A stretch of DNA of 64,000 nt from Pseudomonas avellanae BPIC 631 (GTDB lineage Bacteria > Pseudomonadota > Gammaproteobacteria > Pseudomonadales > Pseudomonadaceae), in assembly GCF_000444135.1 (NCBI RefSeq), contig NZ_ATDK01000048.1, positions 1-64,000 of the forward strand, given 5' to 3'. Both the position numbers and the translations under genes were made by a program. The notes beneath the pieces are model-generated. The model made no database searches and was not told the origin of the DNA. It worked only from the letters and a program-made list of their open reading frames with translations. Positions 53,879 to 64,000 of the stretch are shown here, in pieces. Position 1 is the first letter of the stretch; the number at the start of each line of letters is the position of its first letter.

Positions 53879-54026
53879 GGCTATTTCCTTATAGCGACAT
53901 GGAAGGCGGGAGCGTCGATCCAGAGATCGATCTCCCGAGGAACGTGTAATAGCGTAATGTTTTTCGGAGAGCGCGAAGGGCAAGCGGAACTTTCAGCCGC
54001 ACTGACGCCGCTGAAGACTTCTCGCA
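53879..54026. other. Spacer between the amidase and the toxin-like gene
   Basis: 148 bp with a GGGAGCGTCGATCC/GGATC-type imperfect hairpin near 53,910-53,940 and no gene. No GGAACC...CCAC hrp-box pair was found in it on the minus strand. Confidence 0.4.
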
Positions 54027-55547
54027 TCAATCTTCCTGAGGTGCAGCCACAAGAGCCTGTTCAAGTGCGTAGGCATAGCTCAGCAAATTAGCTTCATCCC
54101 AGGCCGTGGAAAGAAAATACAGCCCTTCTGGCATGCCATCATCATGGCGCATGAAAGGCACGGTTATTCCCGGGTAACCCGCGACAGCGCCAACCCCTTT
54201 GAAGGAGACGTATGACAAGTCAACGAGTGCGTCAAGCGAGTGTTGTTGCACAAGCCCATCTATCAGCTGCTGATTAGCATTGCGCAAATCGGTTGCCTTG
54301 GACAGGGTATCCGGATCGACAGGCGTGTTAGAAGACTGAATCAATAGGTTCTGGTCATAGCCTTCTGCCGAAGGAGATGCGGTGTTGAACGCAATGATGT
54401 CATCCAGCGTGCTCACCTCAAGCCCAGGGCGCGTGCTCAAGTAAGCATTTAGCTCACGCTTGAAATCCTGCAGCATCACGTCAAACTCTGGACTGTTATC
54501 AATATCCGGAACGTCGATGGGGACCACTATCGCCCCGGCAGACTGCAAACTGGTCTTTGCCTTTTGGAAATCAGGATCATCGTCCATTGACTTGTCGTCC
54601 CACGTCAACCTCGGATAGCCCAGGCGTTTGCCTCTTAACGCGTCCGTGCTGAGGTGATCGAAGTAGTTCACGGTGTAGGTGGAAGCTTGGCCGGTGGCGT
54701 CGTCGAGAGGGTCTGTGCCGCTCATGGCCGTCAGCATGATGGCGGTATCAGTGACGGTTCGCGCCATGGGACCGGGGGTGTCCTGACGACGGGTGAGCGG
54801 AATCATACCGGTGCGGCTGAGCAGACCCAGCGTAGGCCTTAGCCCTACGACGCCATTCGTTTGCGCAGGTTGAATGATCGAACCGTTAGTCTCGGTGCCC
54901 AATGCCAGAGGCGAAAAACCAGCGGCAAGACCCACTGCCGAACCGGTACTGGAGCCACGTGGAGTCTCGCTCAGGTTATAGGGATGAAGCGTCTGCCCGC
55001 CTCGGCTGCTCCAACCGTTCGGGACGTTACTCCCACGAAAATTAGACCATTCGCTGAGATTGGTCTTGCCGATAATGATCGCGCCGGCCTCGCGAAGCCG
55101 CTGCATCACAAAAGCATCGTGCGGAGCAGGCGACCCGACCATCGCGAGAGCGCCCGCAGTCGTCTGCATCTTATCGCCCGTATTGATGTTATCTTTCACC
55201 AGTACGGGAATGCCGTGCAGCGGCCCACGTTTTTCGCCGCGGGAACGCTCCGCATCCATTTGCGCGGCGATCTGCAGAGCGTCGGGGTTGACCTCAATAA
55301 CAGCATTAAGCTGTGGGCCATTCTTGTTCAGTGCTTCAATACGCTGGAGCAGGTCTTGAACCAGCTCGACAGAAGTCAGGCTGCCTGCGCTCATGCGTTG
55401 CTGAAGCTCAACACTGGATTCAAAATAAACGGCTTTGTTTTCGATGATCGAACCGAAAACGGGTCCGTCAAAGCTTGCGTGCACCTGATCAGCAGATGCT
55501 AACTGCGCAATCGAGACTGCAAGATCCAAACCAAACTGATTGTTCAT
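54027..55547 (-). CDS. Amidase-signature family hydrolase
   Basis: 506 residues of the amidase signature family (GatA, fatty-acid amide hydrolase, and plant-associated indole-acetamide hydrolases). The Ser-cisSer-Lys triad is visible: Lys118 in GIPVLVKDN, Ser200 in PRGSSTGSA, Ser223 in GTETNGSI. The Gly-Gly usually before the nucleophile reads Asn-Gly, a mild deviation. Residues 1-45 precede the domain and are not an obvious signal peptide. It is upstream of, and in line with, the toxin-like gene; there is no gatB or gatC nearby, so a tRNA amidotransferase role is unlikely. Confidence 0.87.
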   Translation of the reverse strand: MNNQFGLDLAVSIAQLASADQVHASFDGPVFGSIIENKAVYFESSVELQQRMSAGSLTSVELVQDLLQRIEALNKNGPQLNAVIEVNPDALQIAAQMDAERSRGEKRGPLHGIPVLVKDNINTGDKMQTTAGALAMVGSPAPHDAFVMQRLREAGAIIIGKTNLSEWSNFRGSNVPNGWSSRGGQTLHPYNLSETPRGSSTGSAVGLAAGFSPLALGTETNGSIIQPAQTNGVVGLRPTLGLLSRTGMIPLTRRQDTPGPMARTVTDTAIMLTAMSGTDPLDDATGQASTYTVNYFDHLSTDALRGKRLGYPRLTWDDKSMDDDPDFQKAKTSLQSAGAIVVPIDVPDIDNSPEFDVMLQDFKRELNAYLSTRPGLEVSTLDDIIAFNTASPSAEGYDQNLLIQSSNTPVDPDTLSKATDLRNANQQLIDGLVQQHSLDALVDLSYVSFKGVGAVAGYPGITVPFMRHDDGMPEGLYFLSTAWDEANLLSYAYALEQALVAAPQED

Positions 55548-55671
55548 GACGTCCTTCCCTGGCTTGATAAAACGCTCCTCGTGAGCGAGTTCACCAAGTC
55601 TAGGGAGGGAGTGGCAGCGGGGATGTCAGACAGATAGGCAGGTTGCAGGTGAAGGGCAGACGCTTGTTGTA

Positions 55672-55699
55672 GGAGTGCGCCCCAGCAAAGGCGCACTCC
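55672..55699 (-). other. Hairpin between gltD and the amidase gene
   Basis: GGAGTGCGCC (55,672-55,681) and GGCGCACTCC (55,690-55,699) form a perfect 10-bp stem ending 6 bases from the gltD stop. No T-run follows, so it may be an mRNA-end hairpin or REP-like remnant. Confidence 0.5.
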
Positions 55700-55705
55700 C
55701 AAGGA

Positions 55706-57172
<1,467 letters not shown>

Positions 57173-57242
57173 AAGAAATCAATTCAGTTCAATTCACAGG
57201 GTGGCACACTTGCGGCATGAAGCTCACCGCTAGCAGCTGCCT

Positions 57243-60200
57243 CTATTGCGGATTCGCCCGAGTGCTGGAGAGCAGCGATTTCAGGTTGGCTGCCTTGGGC
57301 TTGACCAGCCAGAAACGACGCAGGTAATCGTCCAGGTTTTCCGCCAGGTTACGGCCCCATTCGCTGTCGGTTTCAGCCACGTACTCGTTCAGAACGCTCT
57401 GCAGGTGAGTGCGATAAGCTTCCATCGACTCGCCGCTGATGCGTTGAATCTCGACCAGTTCATGGTTGACCAGGTCAACGAAGGTGTTGTCCTGATCGAG
57501 CACGTAAGCGAAACCGCCGGTCATGCCGGAGCCGAAGTTGTAACCGGTCTTGCCCAGAACGCAGACGAAACCACCGGTCATGTACTCGCAGCAGTGGTCG
57601 CCCGTGCCTTCCACAACCGTGTGGGCACCCGAGTTACGCACCGCAAAACGCTCGCCCGCCGTGCCCGCCGCAAACAGCTTGCCGCCGGTTGCGCCATACA
57701 GGCAGGTGTTGCCGATGATGGCGCTCTCGTTGGTCTTGAACGGGCTGCCCTTGGGCGGCACGATCACCAGCTTGCCAGCGGTCATGCCCTTGCCGACGTA
57801 GTCGTTGGCATCGCCTTCCAGGTACATGTTCAGGCCACCGGCGTTCCATACCCCGAAGCTCTGACCGGCAGTGCCTTTGAAACGGAACGTGATCGGCGCC
57901 TTGTTCATGCCCTGATTGCCGTGCAGTTTGGCGATTTCGCCGGAGATCCGCGCGCCGATGGAACGGTCGCAGTTACAGATGTCCAGCTCAAACTCGCCGC
58001 CGCTGAGGGATTCGATGGCGGGTTTGGCCAGCTCGACCATTTTCTCGGCCAGCAAACCCTTGTCGAACGGCGGGTTGCGGTCCACCAGGCTGAACTGAGG
58101 CTTGTCAGCCGGGATGTGATCGCTGCCCAGCAAAGGCGTGAGGTCCAGGTGCCGTTGCTTTTCGGTTTCGCCCGGCAGGATGTCCAGCAGGTCGGTACGA
58201 CCGATCAGCTCTTCCAGCGTGCGAACGCCCAGTTTGGCCAGCCACTCGCGGGTTTCTTCTGCCACGTAGGTGAAGAAGTTGATCACCATATCGACGGTGC
58301 CGATGTAGTGGTCTTTGCGCAGCTTTTCGTTCTGCGTCGCTACGCCGGTGGCGCAGTTGTTCAGGTGACAGATGCGCAGGTATTTGCAGCCCAGCGCGAT
58401 CATTGGTGCAGTACCGAAGCCGAAGCTTTCGGCACCGAGAATGGCTGCCTTGATCACGTCGAGACCGGTTTTCAGACCACCGTCAGTCTGCACCCGGACC
58501 TTGCCGCGCAGGTCGTTGCCGCGAAGGGTCTGGTGCGTTTCGGCCAGGCCCAGCTCCCACGGCGCGCCAGCGTATTTGATGGAGGTCAGTGGCGATGCGC
58601 CGGTGCCGCCGTCATAGCCGGAAATGGTGATCAGGTCGGCATAGGCCTTGGCCACGCCTGCGGCAATGGTACCCACGCCCGCTTCTGCCACCAGCTTGAC
58701 CGAGACCAGCGCTGCCGGGTTGACCTGTTTGAGGTCGAAAATCAGCTGCGACAAGTCTTCGATGGAATAGATGTCATGGTGCGGCGGCGGCGAAATCAGC
58801 GTCACACCCGGCACGGCATAGCGCAGTTTGGCGATCAGGCCGTTGACCTTGCCGCCCGGCAGTTGCCCGCCCTCACCCGGTTTGGCACCCTGCGCAACCT
58901 TGATTTGCAGCACATCGGCGTTGACCAGATACTCAGGCGTTACACCAAAGCGGCCCGTGGCGATCTGCTTGATTTTCGAGCTGCGGATGGTGCCGTAGCG
59001 CGCCGGGTCTTCACCGCCTTCACCGGAGTTGGAGCGCGCACCCAGGCGGTTCATTGCCTCGGCCAGCGCTTCGTGAGCCTCGGGTGACAAGGCACCCAGC
59101 GAGATACCGGCCGAATCGAAGCGCTTGAGAATCTCGCTCAGCGGCTCGATTTCGTCGATGTTCAGCGGCTGGTCGAGGGTCTTGACCTGCAACAGGTCAC
59201 GAATCATCGACACCGGACGCTGGTCCACCAGCGCGGTGTACTCCTTGAACTTGCTGTAGTCACCCTGCTGTACAGCGGCTTGCAGGGTGCTGACCACATC
59301 CGGGTTGTAGGCGTGGTATTCGCCACCGTAGACGAACTTGAGCAGACCGCCCTGCTGGATCGGCTTGCGCGGGCTCCAGGCTTCGGCGGCCAGGGCCTTC
59401 TGCTCGGCTTCGATATCGACGAAGCGCGCGCCTTTCAAGCGGCTCGGCACACCACGGAAGCTGGTGTTGCAGACTTCTTCGGACAGGCCGATGGCTTCGA
59501 ACAGTTGCGCACCCCGGTAGGACGCAACGGTCGAAATGCCCATCTTCGACAGAATCTTGAGCAGGCCCTTGGTGATGCCTTTGCGGTAGTTCTTGAAGAC
59601 TTCGTACAGGTCGCCCAGCACTTCGCCGGTACGGATCAGGTCACCCAGCACTTCGTAGGCCAGGAACGGATAGACCGCCGAAGCGCCAAAACCGATCAGC
59701 ACAGCGAAATGATGCGGGTCACGCGCCGTGGCGGTCTCGACCAGAATGTTACTGTCGCAACGCAGGCCCTGCTCGGTCAGGCGGTGGTGAACCGCGCCAA
59801 CGGCCAGCGAGGCGTGCACCGGCAGTTTGCCCGGTGCAATGTGGCGGTCGCTCAGCACAATCAGGGTATGCCCGGAACGCACCGCTTCTTCGGCCTGATC
59901 GGCGACGTTGCGCACAGCGGCTTCAAGGCCCAGGCTTTCGTCGTAGTTCAGGTCGATGATGTGGCGCTCAAAACCCGGACGTTCCAGGTTCATCAGCGAG
60001 CGCCATTTGGCCGGCGAAATGACTGGCGAGCTGAGGATCACGCGTGAGGCGTGCTCTGGCGATTCCTGGAAGATGTTGCGCTCGGCACCGAGGCAGATCT
60101 CCAGCGACATGACGATGGCTTCACGCAGCGGGTCGATCGGCGGGTTGGTAACCTGCGCGAACTGCTGGCGGAAGTAATCGTAAGGCGAACGCACGCGACG

Positions 60201-61688
60201 CGACAGCACTGCCATCGGCGTGTCGTCACCCATCGAGCCCACGGCTTCCTGGCCCTGCTCGCCGAGCGGGCGCAGCACCTGATCACGCTCTTCGAATGTG
60301 ACCTGATACATCTTCATGTATTGCTTGAGCTGCTCGCTGTCATAGAAAGCCGAGCCGTGGTCGTTGTCTTCCATGGTGGCCTGAATGCGCAGGGCATTCT
60401 TGCGCAGCCATTGCTTGTACGGATGACGTGACTTGAGGCGGTTGTCGATGGCATCGGTGTCGAGGATCTGGCCGGTTTCGGTGTCCACGGCAAAAATCTG
60501 CCCAGGACCGACACGGCCCTTGGCGATGACGTCTTCGGGCTTGTAGTCCCACACGCCGATTTCCGACGCGAGGGTGATATAGCCATTCTTGGTGGTGACC
60601 CAGCGCGCCGGGCGCAGGCCGTTGCGGTCGAGCAGGCAGACCGCATGACGACCTTCGGTCATCACGATGCCGGCCGGGCCGTCCCACGGCTCCATGTGCA
60701 TGGAGTTGTATTCATAGAAGGCGCGCAGGTCCGGGTCCATGGTCTCGACGTTTTGCCACGCAGGCGGAATGATCATGCGCACGCCACGGAACAGGTCGAT
60801 GCCGCCGGTCACCATCAGCTCAAGCATGTTGTCCATGCTCGACGAGTCGGAGCCCACGCGGTTGACCAGCGGGCCGAGTTCGTCCAGATCCATCAGGTCG
60901 TTGGTGAACTTGGTGCGACGCGCCTGTGCCCAGTTACGGTTACCGGTGATGGTGTTGATCTCGCCATTGTGGGCAAGAAAGCGGAAAGGCTGGGCCAGCG
61001 GCCATTTCGGCAGGGTGTTGGTCGAAAAGCGCTGGTGGAACACGCAAATTGCGGTCTGCAGACGCTCGTCGCTCAGGTCCGGGAAAAAGGCCGTGAGGTC
61101 GGCCGGCATCATCAGGCCTTTATAAATGATGGTCTTGTGCGAAAAGCTGCAGATGTAGTGATCGGAATCTGCAGCGTTGGCAACCGATGAGCGGCGACGT
61201 GCACTGAACAGTTTGATGGCGAATTCCTGATCGCTCAGGCCCTCACCGCCGATGTACACCTGCTCGATTTTCGGCAGACGCTCCAGCGCCAGTTGACCCA
61301 GCACGCTGGTATCGATCGGCACCTGGCGCCAGCCCACCAGCTCCAGGCCCTCGGCCAGGATCTCGCGGTTCATGTTTTCACGCGCGGCTTCGGCTTTGGC
61401 GTCGTCCTGATTGAGGAACACCATGCCCACGGCATATTGGCGGGGCAGATCGACACCGAAGTGCTCGCTGGCCATCGCGCGCAGGAAGCCGTCGGGCTTC
61501 TGAATCAACAGACCACAACCGTCGCCGGTCTTGCCGTCGGCGTTGATACCGCCACGGTGGGTCATGCAGGTCAGGGCCTGAACGGCCGTCTGCAACAGGT
61601 GATGACTGGGCTCGCCCTGCATATGAGCGATCAGGCCGAAGCCGCAGTTATCCTTGAATTCATCTGGTTGGTACAGACCTGCTTTCAT
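57243..61688 (-). CDS. gltB: Glutamate synthase (NADPH) large subunit
   Basis: 1481 residues. Starts [19 protein letters not shown]: the chain is expected to be cut before Cys15, the class II glutaminase nucleophile. Then the FMN/2-oxoglutarate barrel ([47 protein letters not shown]), the 3Fe-4S motif [15 protein letters not shown], and the C-terminal GXGXG beta-helix. ATG at 61,688 is preferred to the GTG two codons upstream; length is normal. First gene of the gltBD operon. Confidence 0.97.
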   Translation of the reverse strand: MKAGLYQPDEFKDNCGFGLIAHMQGEPSHHLLQTAVQALTCMTHRGGINADGKTGDGCGLLIQKPDGFLRAMASEHFGVDLPRQYAVGMVFLNQDDAKAEAARENMNREILAEGLELVGWRQVPIDTSVLGQLALERLPKIEQVYIGGEGLSDQEFAIKLFSARRRSSVANAADSDHYICSFSHKTIIYKGLMMPADLTAFFPDLSDERLQTAICVFHQRFSTNTLPKWPLAQPFRFLAHNGEINTITGNRNWAQARRTKFTNDLMDLDELGPLVNRVGSDSSSMDNMLELMVTGGIDLFRGVRMIIPPAWQNVETMDPDLRAFYEYNSMHMEPWDGPAGIVMTEGRHAVCLLDRNGLRPARWVTTKNGYITLASEIGVWDYKPEDVIAKGRVGPGQIFAVDTETGQILDTDAIDNRLKSRHPYKQWLRKNALRIQATMEDNDHGSAFYDSEQLKQYMKMYQVTFEERDQVLRPLGEQGQEAVGSMGDDTPMAVLSRRVRSPYDYFRQQFAQVTNPPIDPLREAIVMSLEICLGAERNIFQESPEHASRVILSSPVISPAKWRSLMNLERPGFERHIIDLNYDESLGLEAAVRNVADQAEEAVRSGHTLIVLSDRHIAPGKLPVHASLAVGAVHHRLTEQGLRCDSNILVETATARDPHHFAVLIGFGASAVYPFLAYEVLGDLIRTGEVLGDLYEVFKNYRKGITKGLLKILSKMGISTVASYRGAQLFEAIGLSEEVCNTSFRGVPSRLKGARFVDIEAEQKALAAEAWSPRKPIQQGGLLKFVYGGEYHAYNPDVVSTLQAAVQQGDYSKFKEYTALVDQRPVSMIRDLLQVKTLDQPLNIDEIEPLSEILKRFDSAGISLGALSPEAHEALAEAMNRLGARSNSGEGGEDPARYGTIRSSKIKQIATGRFGVTPEYLVNADVLQIKVAQGAKPGEGGQLPGGKVNGLIAKLRYAVPGVTLISPPPHHDIYSIEDLSQLIFDLKQVNPAALVSVKLVAEAGVGTIAAGVAKAYADLITISGYDGGTGASPLTSIKYAGAPWELGLAETHQTLRGNDLRGKVRVQTDGGLKTGLDVIKAAILGAESFGFGTAPMIALGCKYLRICHLNNCATGVATQNEKLRKDHYIGTVDMVINFFTYVAEETREWLAKLGVRTLEELIGRTDLLDILPGETEKQRHLDLTPLLGSDHIPADKPQFSLVDRNPPFDKGLLAEKMVELAKPAIESLSGGEFELDICNCDRSIGARISGEIAKLHGNQGMNKAPITFRFKGTAGQSFGVWNAGGLNMYLEGDANDYVGKGMTAGKLVIVPPKGSPFKTNESAIIGNTCLYGATGGKLFAAGTAGERFAVRNSGAHTVVEGTGDHCCEYMTGGFVCVLGKTGYNFGSGMTGGFAYVLDQDNTFVDLVNHELVEIQRISGESMEAYRTHLQSVLNEYVAETDSEWGRNLAENLDDYLRRFWLVKPKAANLKSLLSSTRANPQ

Positions 61689-62047
61689 AGACACTTTCTC
61701 ACCAGGCTGCCTCTATGCGAGGCAAATTTCCTTTTAATTCAACCAATTACCTGTCACGCCGAACGTACGCCAGCTTCGGACAGGCAAAACGGAGGTCATT
61801 GTACACAGCGACACAGGGGCTCACAAATTTAACGACGACTGGTTGATAATCAATGTCGCAATTATGAAAGTTTTAAAGCGGGTCGCTGTGCTAGTCAAAG
61901 CATTTCTTCATGAATCTGACTGACGCGACGGGAGACTGCAGAGCGCTTGTAACGCAGACGCCGCAAGGCGCGCACCCATAAGGTGGCGCTCATGCGGGTT
62001 AAGTCAGGCTGGCTGGGTGAAGCGGCCCGGATAGAGCCGCTGCGACT
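61689..62047. promoter_or_regulatory. gltB promoter region with a possible 32-residue frame
   Basis: The AT-rich segment about 61,690-61,880 (TTTAATTC, TTGATAATCAATG, TATGAAAG) is the likely gltB promoter area. From 61,993 down to 61,895 on the minus strand a short frame reads as a basic, Arg-rich 32-residue peptide (MSATLWVRALRRLRYK... ending HEEML) with Pseudomonas-like third-position GC, but no ribosome site is evident. A GCGGC/GCCGC hairpin lies just after damX at about 62,023-62,042. Confidence 0.4.
61895..61993 (-). CDS. Possible small basic protein (32 aa), unverified
   Basis: ATG to TGA frame of 33 codons between damX and gltB on the same strand as both. The composition is 8 Arg plus 1 Lys in 32 residues and codon use is like neighbouring genes. 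No clear Shine-Dalgarno is present, and I recognise no family. It may be chance; conservation across related genomes would decide. Confidence 0.25.
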   Translation of the reverse strand: MSATLWVRALRRLRYKRSAVSRRVSQIHEEML

Positions 62048-63667
62048 TCAGCGGGTGGCGCCGAGCTCTTGTTGGACGCTGGCGACAGTGCGAGGCCAAG
62101 GTTTACCAGCCTGAACCTTGGCTGGCAATACCTTGATGGCTGCCAGAGCGGCAGCACGGTCAGGAAAGTTGCCGTATGTGATGACGTACAGCGGCTTGCC
62201 CTGCAGGGTTTTCTTGAAATAACGGTACTCGCCACCTTGCTCTGCGATATAGGCCTGAGCCGTCGCTTCGGAGCTGGTGCCGAGAATCTGCACCACGTAG
62301 TGGCCTGGTGCCTGACTGCTGTACCAGTTACCACCGGCCGCTGGCTTGGCGGCCGCAGCTGCCGGTTTTTCAGCAGGCTTGGCGGCCGGTGCAGGCGCTG
62401 GAGCAGGCTTGGCGACCGCAACCTGAGTCGGCGCTGGCGCCGGTTTGGCGGCAGGCGTTGGCGCAGGAATCGACGAACGTGGCGTTTGAGCGGCGGCCTG
62501 ACCGGCAGGCACGCCTGCTGGCGGCGCGGTGGTGGTCACGGTCGGCGGCTGGGCAGGCGAACCCGTCGGCACGGCGTCTTCGTCGACATCGCTGGAACCG
62601 GCTGCCTCAGCCAGCGGACCGCGCATTACCGGCTGCGAATTACCGTTCATCGGCAGCGGCATCGGTTGCGAGTTGCCCGCAAATTCGATGGCCGGGCTAC
62701 CGTTGTTCGATTGTTGAGCAGTTGGCTTGCCCTCACCCAGCGGCAGTTGCGCCTGAGCGGAAGCAGGGGCATTGGCAGGTGCGCCCGTCTTGTCACCGCG
62801 ACCCGGGATCAGCACTGCTGCTGCCACGGCCACTATGACGACGGCACCCAAGGCCAATACGTGTTTTTTCGGCATGTTGAACCCCACACTTGGACGCTTG
62901 ACCGCGGAACGACTCGCGATCATCGCCTCGATCATTGAATCGCGGGCCACCTGGTTGATTGCCCCAGGCCAGCCATCGGATTGTTCATGAATATCGGTGA
63001 TCTGGTCGGCAGTAAACAATGCGATTCCCTGCCCTGCACCCTCCAGACGCTGAGCCAGATACTCCCGGGTTTCCTCTTGCGTATAGGGTTGCAGCTCGAT
63101 GACGTGAAAGCGTTCGCCTTCGACATCGCCCTGCAGGTCGGCACACATCTGATCGAGACGATCGAGCAGCGATGGCTCTCCGAACAGGAATACATGCGGA
63201 CGCCCTTCCGGCGTGCCCGCAGCAAGACCCAGCAACGCTTCGAGCGCCGAATCGCCCAGTTGTTCCGCATCGTCGACCAGCAAGTAGACTTCCTGACCGG
63301 TCAGCCCGAGCTGAACGACCTGCGACAGGATCGCCTGCATTTCGGCCTGAGCGACGCTCAGCGCCTGGGCGACCTGCTGCAATACGCCCGCCGCATCACC
63401 GGCACCGCGCGCAGAAACCACGACGCTTTGCACCGACTGCTTGTTGGTGCTGGCCACCAGCGCCTGGCGTAGCAGGGTCTTGCCGCTGCCCTGTGGCCCG
63501 GTGACTGCCAGCAACAACTGACTGTAACGCGCCAGATGATGAAGCTGACCCAGCACGGGCTTGCGCTGGGCAGGAAAGAATTTGAAGCCAGGTACCCGCG
63601 CTGCAAAGGGGTCATGACTCAACTGATAATGGCCGAGGAAGGCCTCGTCGGCATGCAAACTAGTCAT
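62048..63667 (-). CDS. damX: DamX-like AAA/SPOR-domain cell-division protein
   Basis: 539 residues. N-terminal ATPase: DPFAARVPGFKFFPAQRKPVLGQLHHL, Walker A GPQGSGKTLLRQA, Walker B VYLLVDDAEQL. A single membrane segment near residue 295 (HVLALGAVVIVAVAAAVLIPG) is followed by a Pro/Ala-rich linker and a C-terminal SPOR domain (HYVVQILGTSSEATAQAYI... PLYVITYGNFPDRAAALAAI) that binds denuded septal peptidoglycan. ATG at 63,667 chosen (MTSLHADEAFLG). Same position between aroB and gltB as in other Pseudomonas. Unlike enterobacterial DamX it keeps a full ATPase part. Confidence 0.88.
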   Translation of the reverse strand: MTSLHADEAFLGHYQLSHDPFAARVPGFKFFPAQRKPVLGQLHHLARYSQLLLAVTGPQGSGKTLLRQALVASTNKQSVQSVVVSARGAGDAAGVLQQVAQALSVAQAEMQAILSQVVQLGLTGQEVYLLVDDAEQLGDSALEALLGLAAGTPEGRPHVFLFGEPSLLDRLDQMCADLQGDVEGERFHVIELQPYTQEETREYLAQRLEGAGQGIALFTADQITDIHEQSDGWPGAINQVARDSMIEAMIASRSAVKRPSVGFNMPKKHVLALGAVVIVAVAAAVLIPGRGDKTGAPANAPASAQAQLPLGEGKPTAQQSNNGSPAIEFAGNSQPMPLPMNGNSQPVMRGPLAEAAGSSDVDEDAVPTGSPAQPPTVTTTAPPAGVPAGQAAAQTPRSSIPAPTPAAKPAPAPTQVAVAKPAPAPAPAAKPAEKPAAAAAKPAAGGNWYSSQAPGHYVVQILGTSSEATAQAYIAEQGGEYRYFKKTLQGKPLYVITYGNFPDRAAALAAIKVLPAKVQAGKPWPRTVASVQQELGATR

Positions 63668-63677
63668 GGGTTTTCCG

Positions 63678-64000
63678 TTAACCTCTAAGCTGATCCACCA
63701 GGGCGCGATAGTCCGCAACCAGGGTGGCCTGTAATACTTCTTGTGGATAATCGTCCGTGATAACCGCTTCACCTATCTGGCGCAACAGCACCAGACGCAG
63801 GCGACCGTCGATGACTTTCTTGTCGATCGCCATGTGTTCGAGAAAATTGTCTTCCGTCATTTCTTGCGGCGGCACCACCGGCAGCCCGGCACGCTGAAAC
63901 AGGCGAATGCCGCGATCCCGTTCCTGCGTGCTGATCCAGCCCAGGCGCGAGGACATTTCCAGCGCCATGACCGTACCGGCAGCTACCGCTTCGCCATGCA
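63678..64000 (-). CDS. aroB: 3-dehydroquinate synthase, C-terminal part (window edge)
   Basis: The visible 107 codons read HGEAVAAGTVMALEMSSRLGW at their start (the conserved HGEAVxxGM metal/NAD region of AroB) and stop at 63,678. The gene continues past the right edge. It converts DAHP to 3-dehydroquinate in the shikimate pathway. damX starts 10 bases downstream, so the two are likely co-transcribed. Confidence 0.92.
   Translation of the reverse strand, partial: HGEAVAAGTVMALEMSSRLGWISTQERDRGIRLFQRAGLPVVPPQEMTEDNFLEHMAIDKKVIDGRLRLVLLRQIGEAVITDDYPQEVLQATLVADYRALVDQLRG

Noticed and set aside
54027..55547. Amidase as GatA of the tRNA amidotransferase
   Set aside because: No gatB or gatC nearby, divergent catalytic loops, and different length and N-terminus.
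53879..55705. Possible hrp-box (type III regulon) in front of the toxin-like or amidase gene
   Set aside because: I looked for GGAACC followed by 15-16 bases and CCAC on the minus strand and saw none, so a type III effector claim is not supported.
57246..59087. Long plus-strand frame opposite gltB
   Set aside because: Antisense of a universally conserved gene; no start context or domain.

Overview
The window is chromosomal DNA from a fluorescent pseudomonad, most likely of the Pseudomonas syringae group. Three things point there: the high GC content; the gene orders ahcY-metF-rhlE, amine oxidase/bioA/rsmE and hemE...gltD-gltB-damX-aroB, which match known Pseudomonas synteny; and the dispersed REP-type and GGACGCTCTGCGTCC-type repeats. 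All names come from reading motifs and context; no database search was run.

Layout. (1) 1-12,800 is mostly core: a YciA-like thioesterase, an SAH riboswitch with ahcY, metF, rhlE, a YceI/cytochrome b561 pair, an exported flavin amine oxidase with a low-complexity tail, bioA, rsmE and a hemolysin III-type membrane protein. (2) 12,870-21,230 is a complete malonate decarboxylase locus. mdcABCDEGH-mdcLM lie on the minus strand, mdcR converges from the far end, and a perfect palindrome sits in front of mdcA. (3) 21,380-22,770 holds a lone PAAR protein and a ParA-type ATPase. (4) 23,050-41,109 is a 20-gene, one-strand block with almost no intergenic DNA. It encodes an aryl polyene (APE/xanthomonadin/flexirubin-type) pathway: chain-length factor, two ACPs, a fused ligase-dehydratase, ketosynthases, ketoreductase, a second dehydratase, acyl- and glycosyltransferases, an aromatic ammonia-lyase homologue, a LolA/MMPL/lipoprotein export set, a methyltransferase, a flavin-dependent halogenase-like enzyme and an unusual CPA2 antiporter homologue. 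(5) 41,110-41,540 is a tandem array of a 139-bp repeat. (6) 41,560-47,983 holds a LysR/MFS divergent pair and a D-amino-acid utilisation set (GntP permease, RpiR regulator, D-aminoacylase). (7) 48,029-64,000 is again largely core (hemE, gltDB, damX, 3' part of aroB), preceded by a class II Fic protein and interrupted between hemE and gltD by a large DUF6543/dermonecrotic-toxin-like gene and an amidase.

How the parts work together. ahcY and metF are adjacent methyl-cycle genes, with ahcY under direct SAH control. The mdc genes import malonate, load it on the MdcC carrier and decarboxylate it to acetyl groups. In the polyene operon an aromatic starter would be activated by the ApeH-type domain, extended by two KS systems on two ACPs, reduced and dehydrated to a conjugated polyene, decorated, joined to a lipid/sugar anchor and exported to the outer membrane. 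The most unusual parts are the extra tailoring and transport genes in the polyene operon and the toxin-amidase insertion at hemE-gltD.
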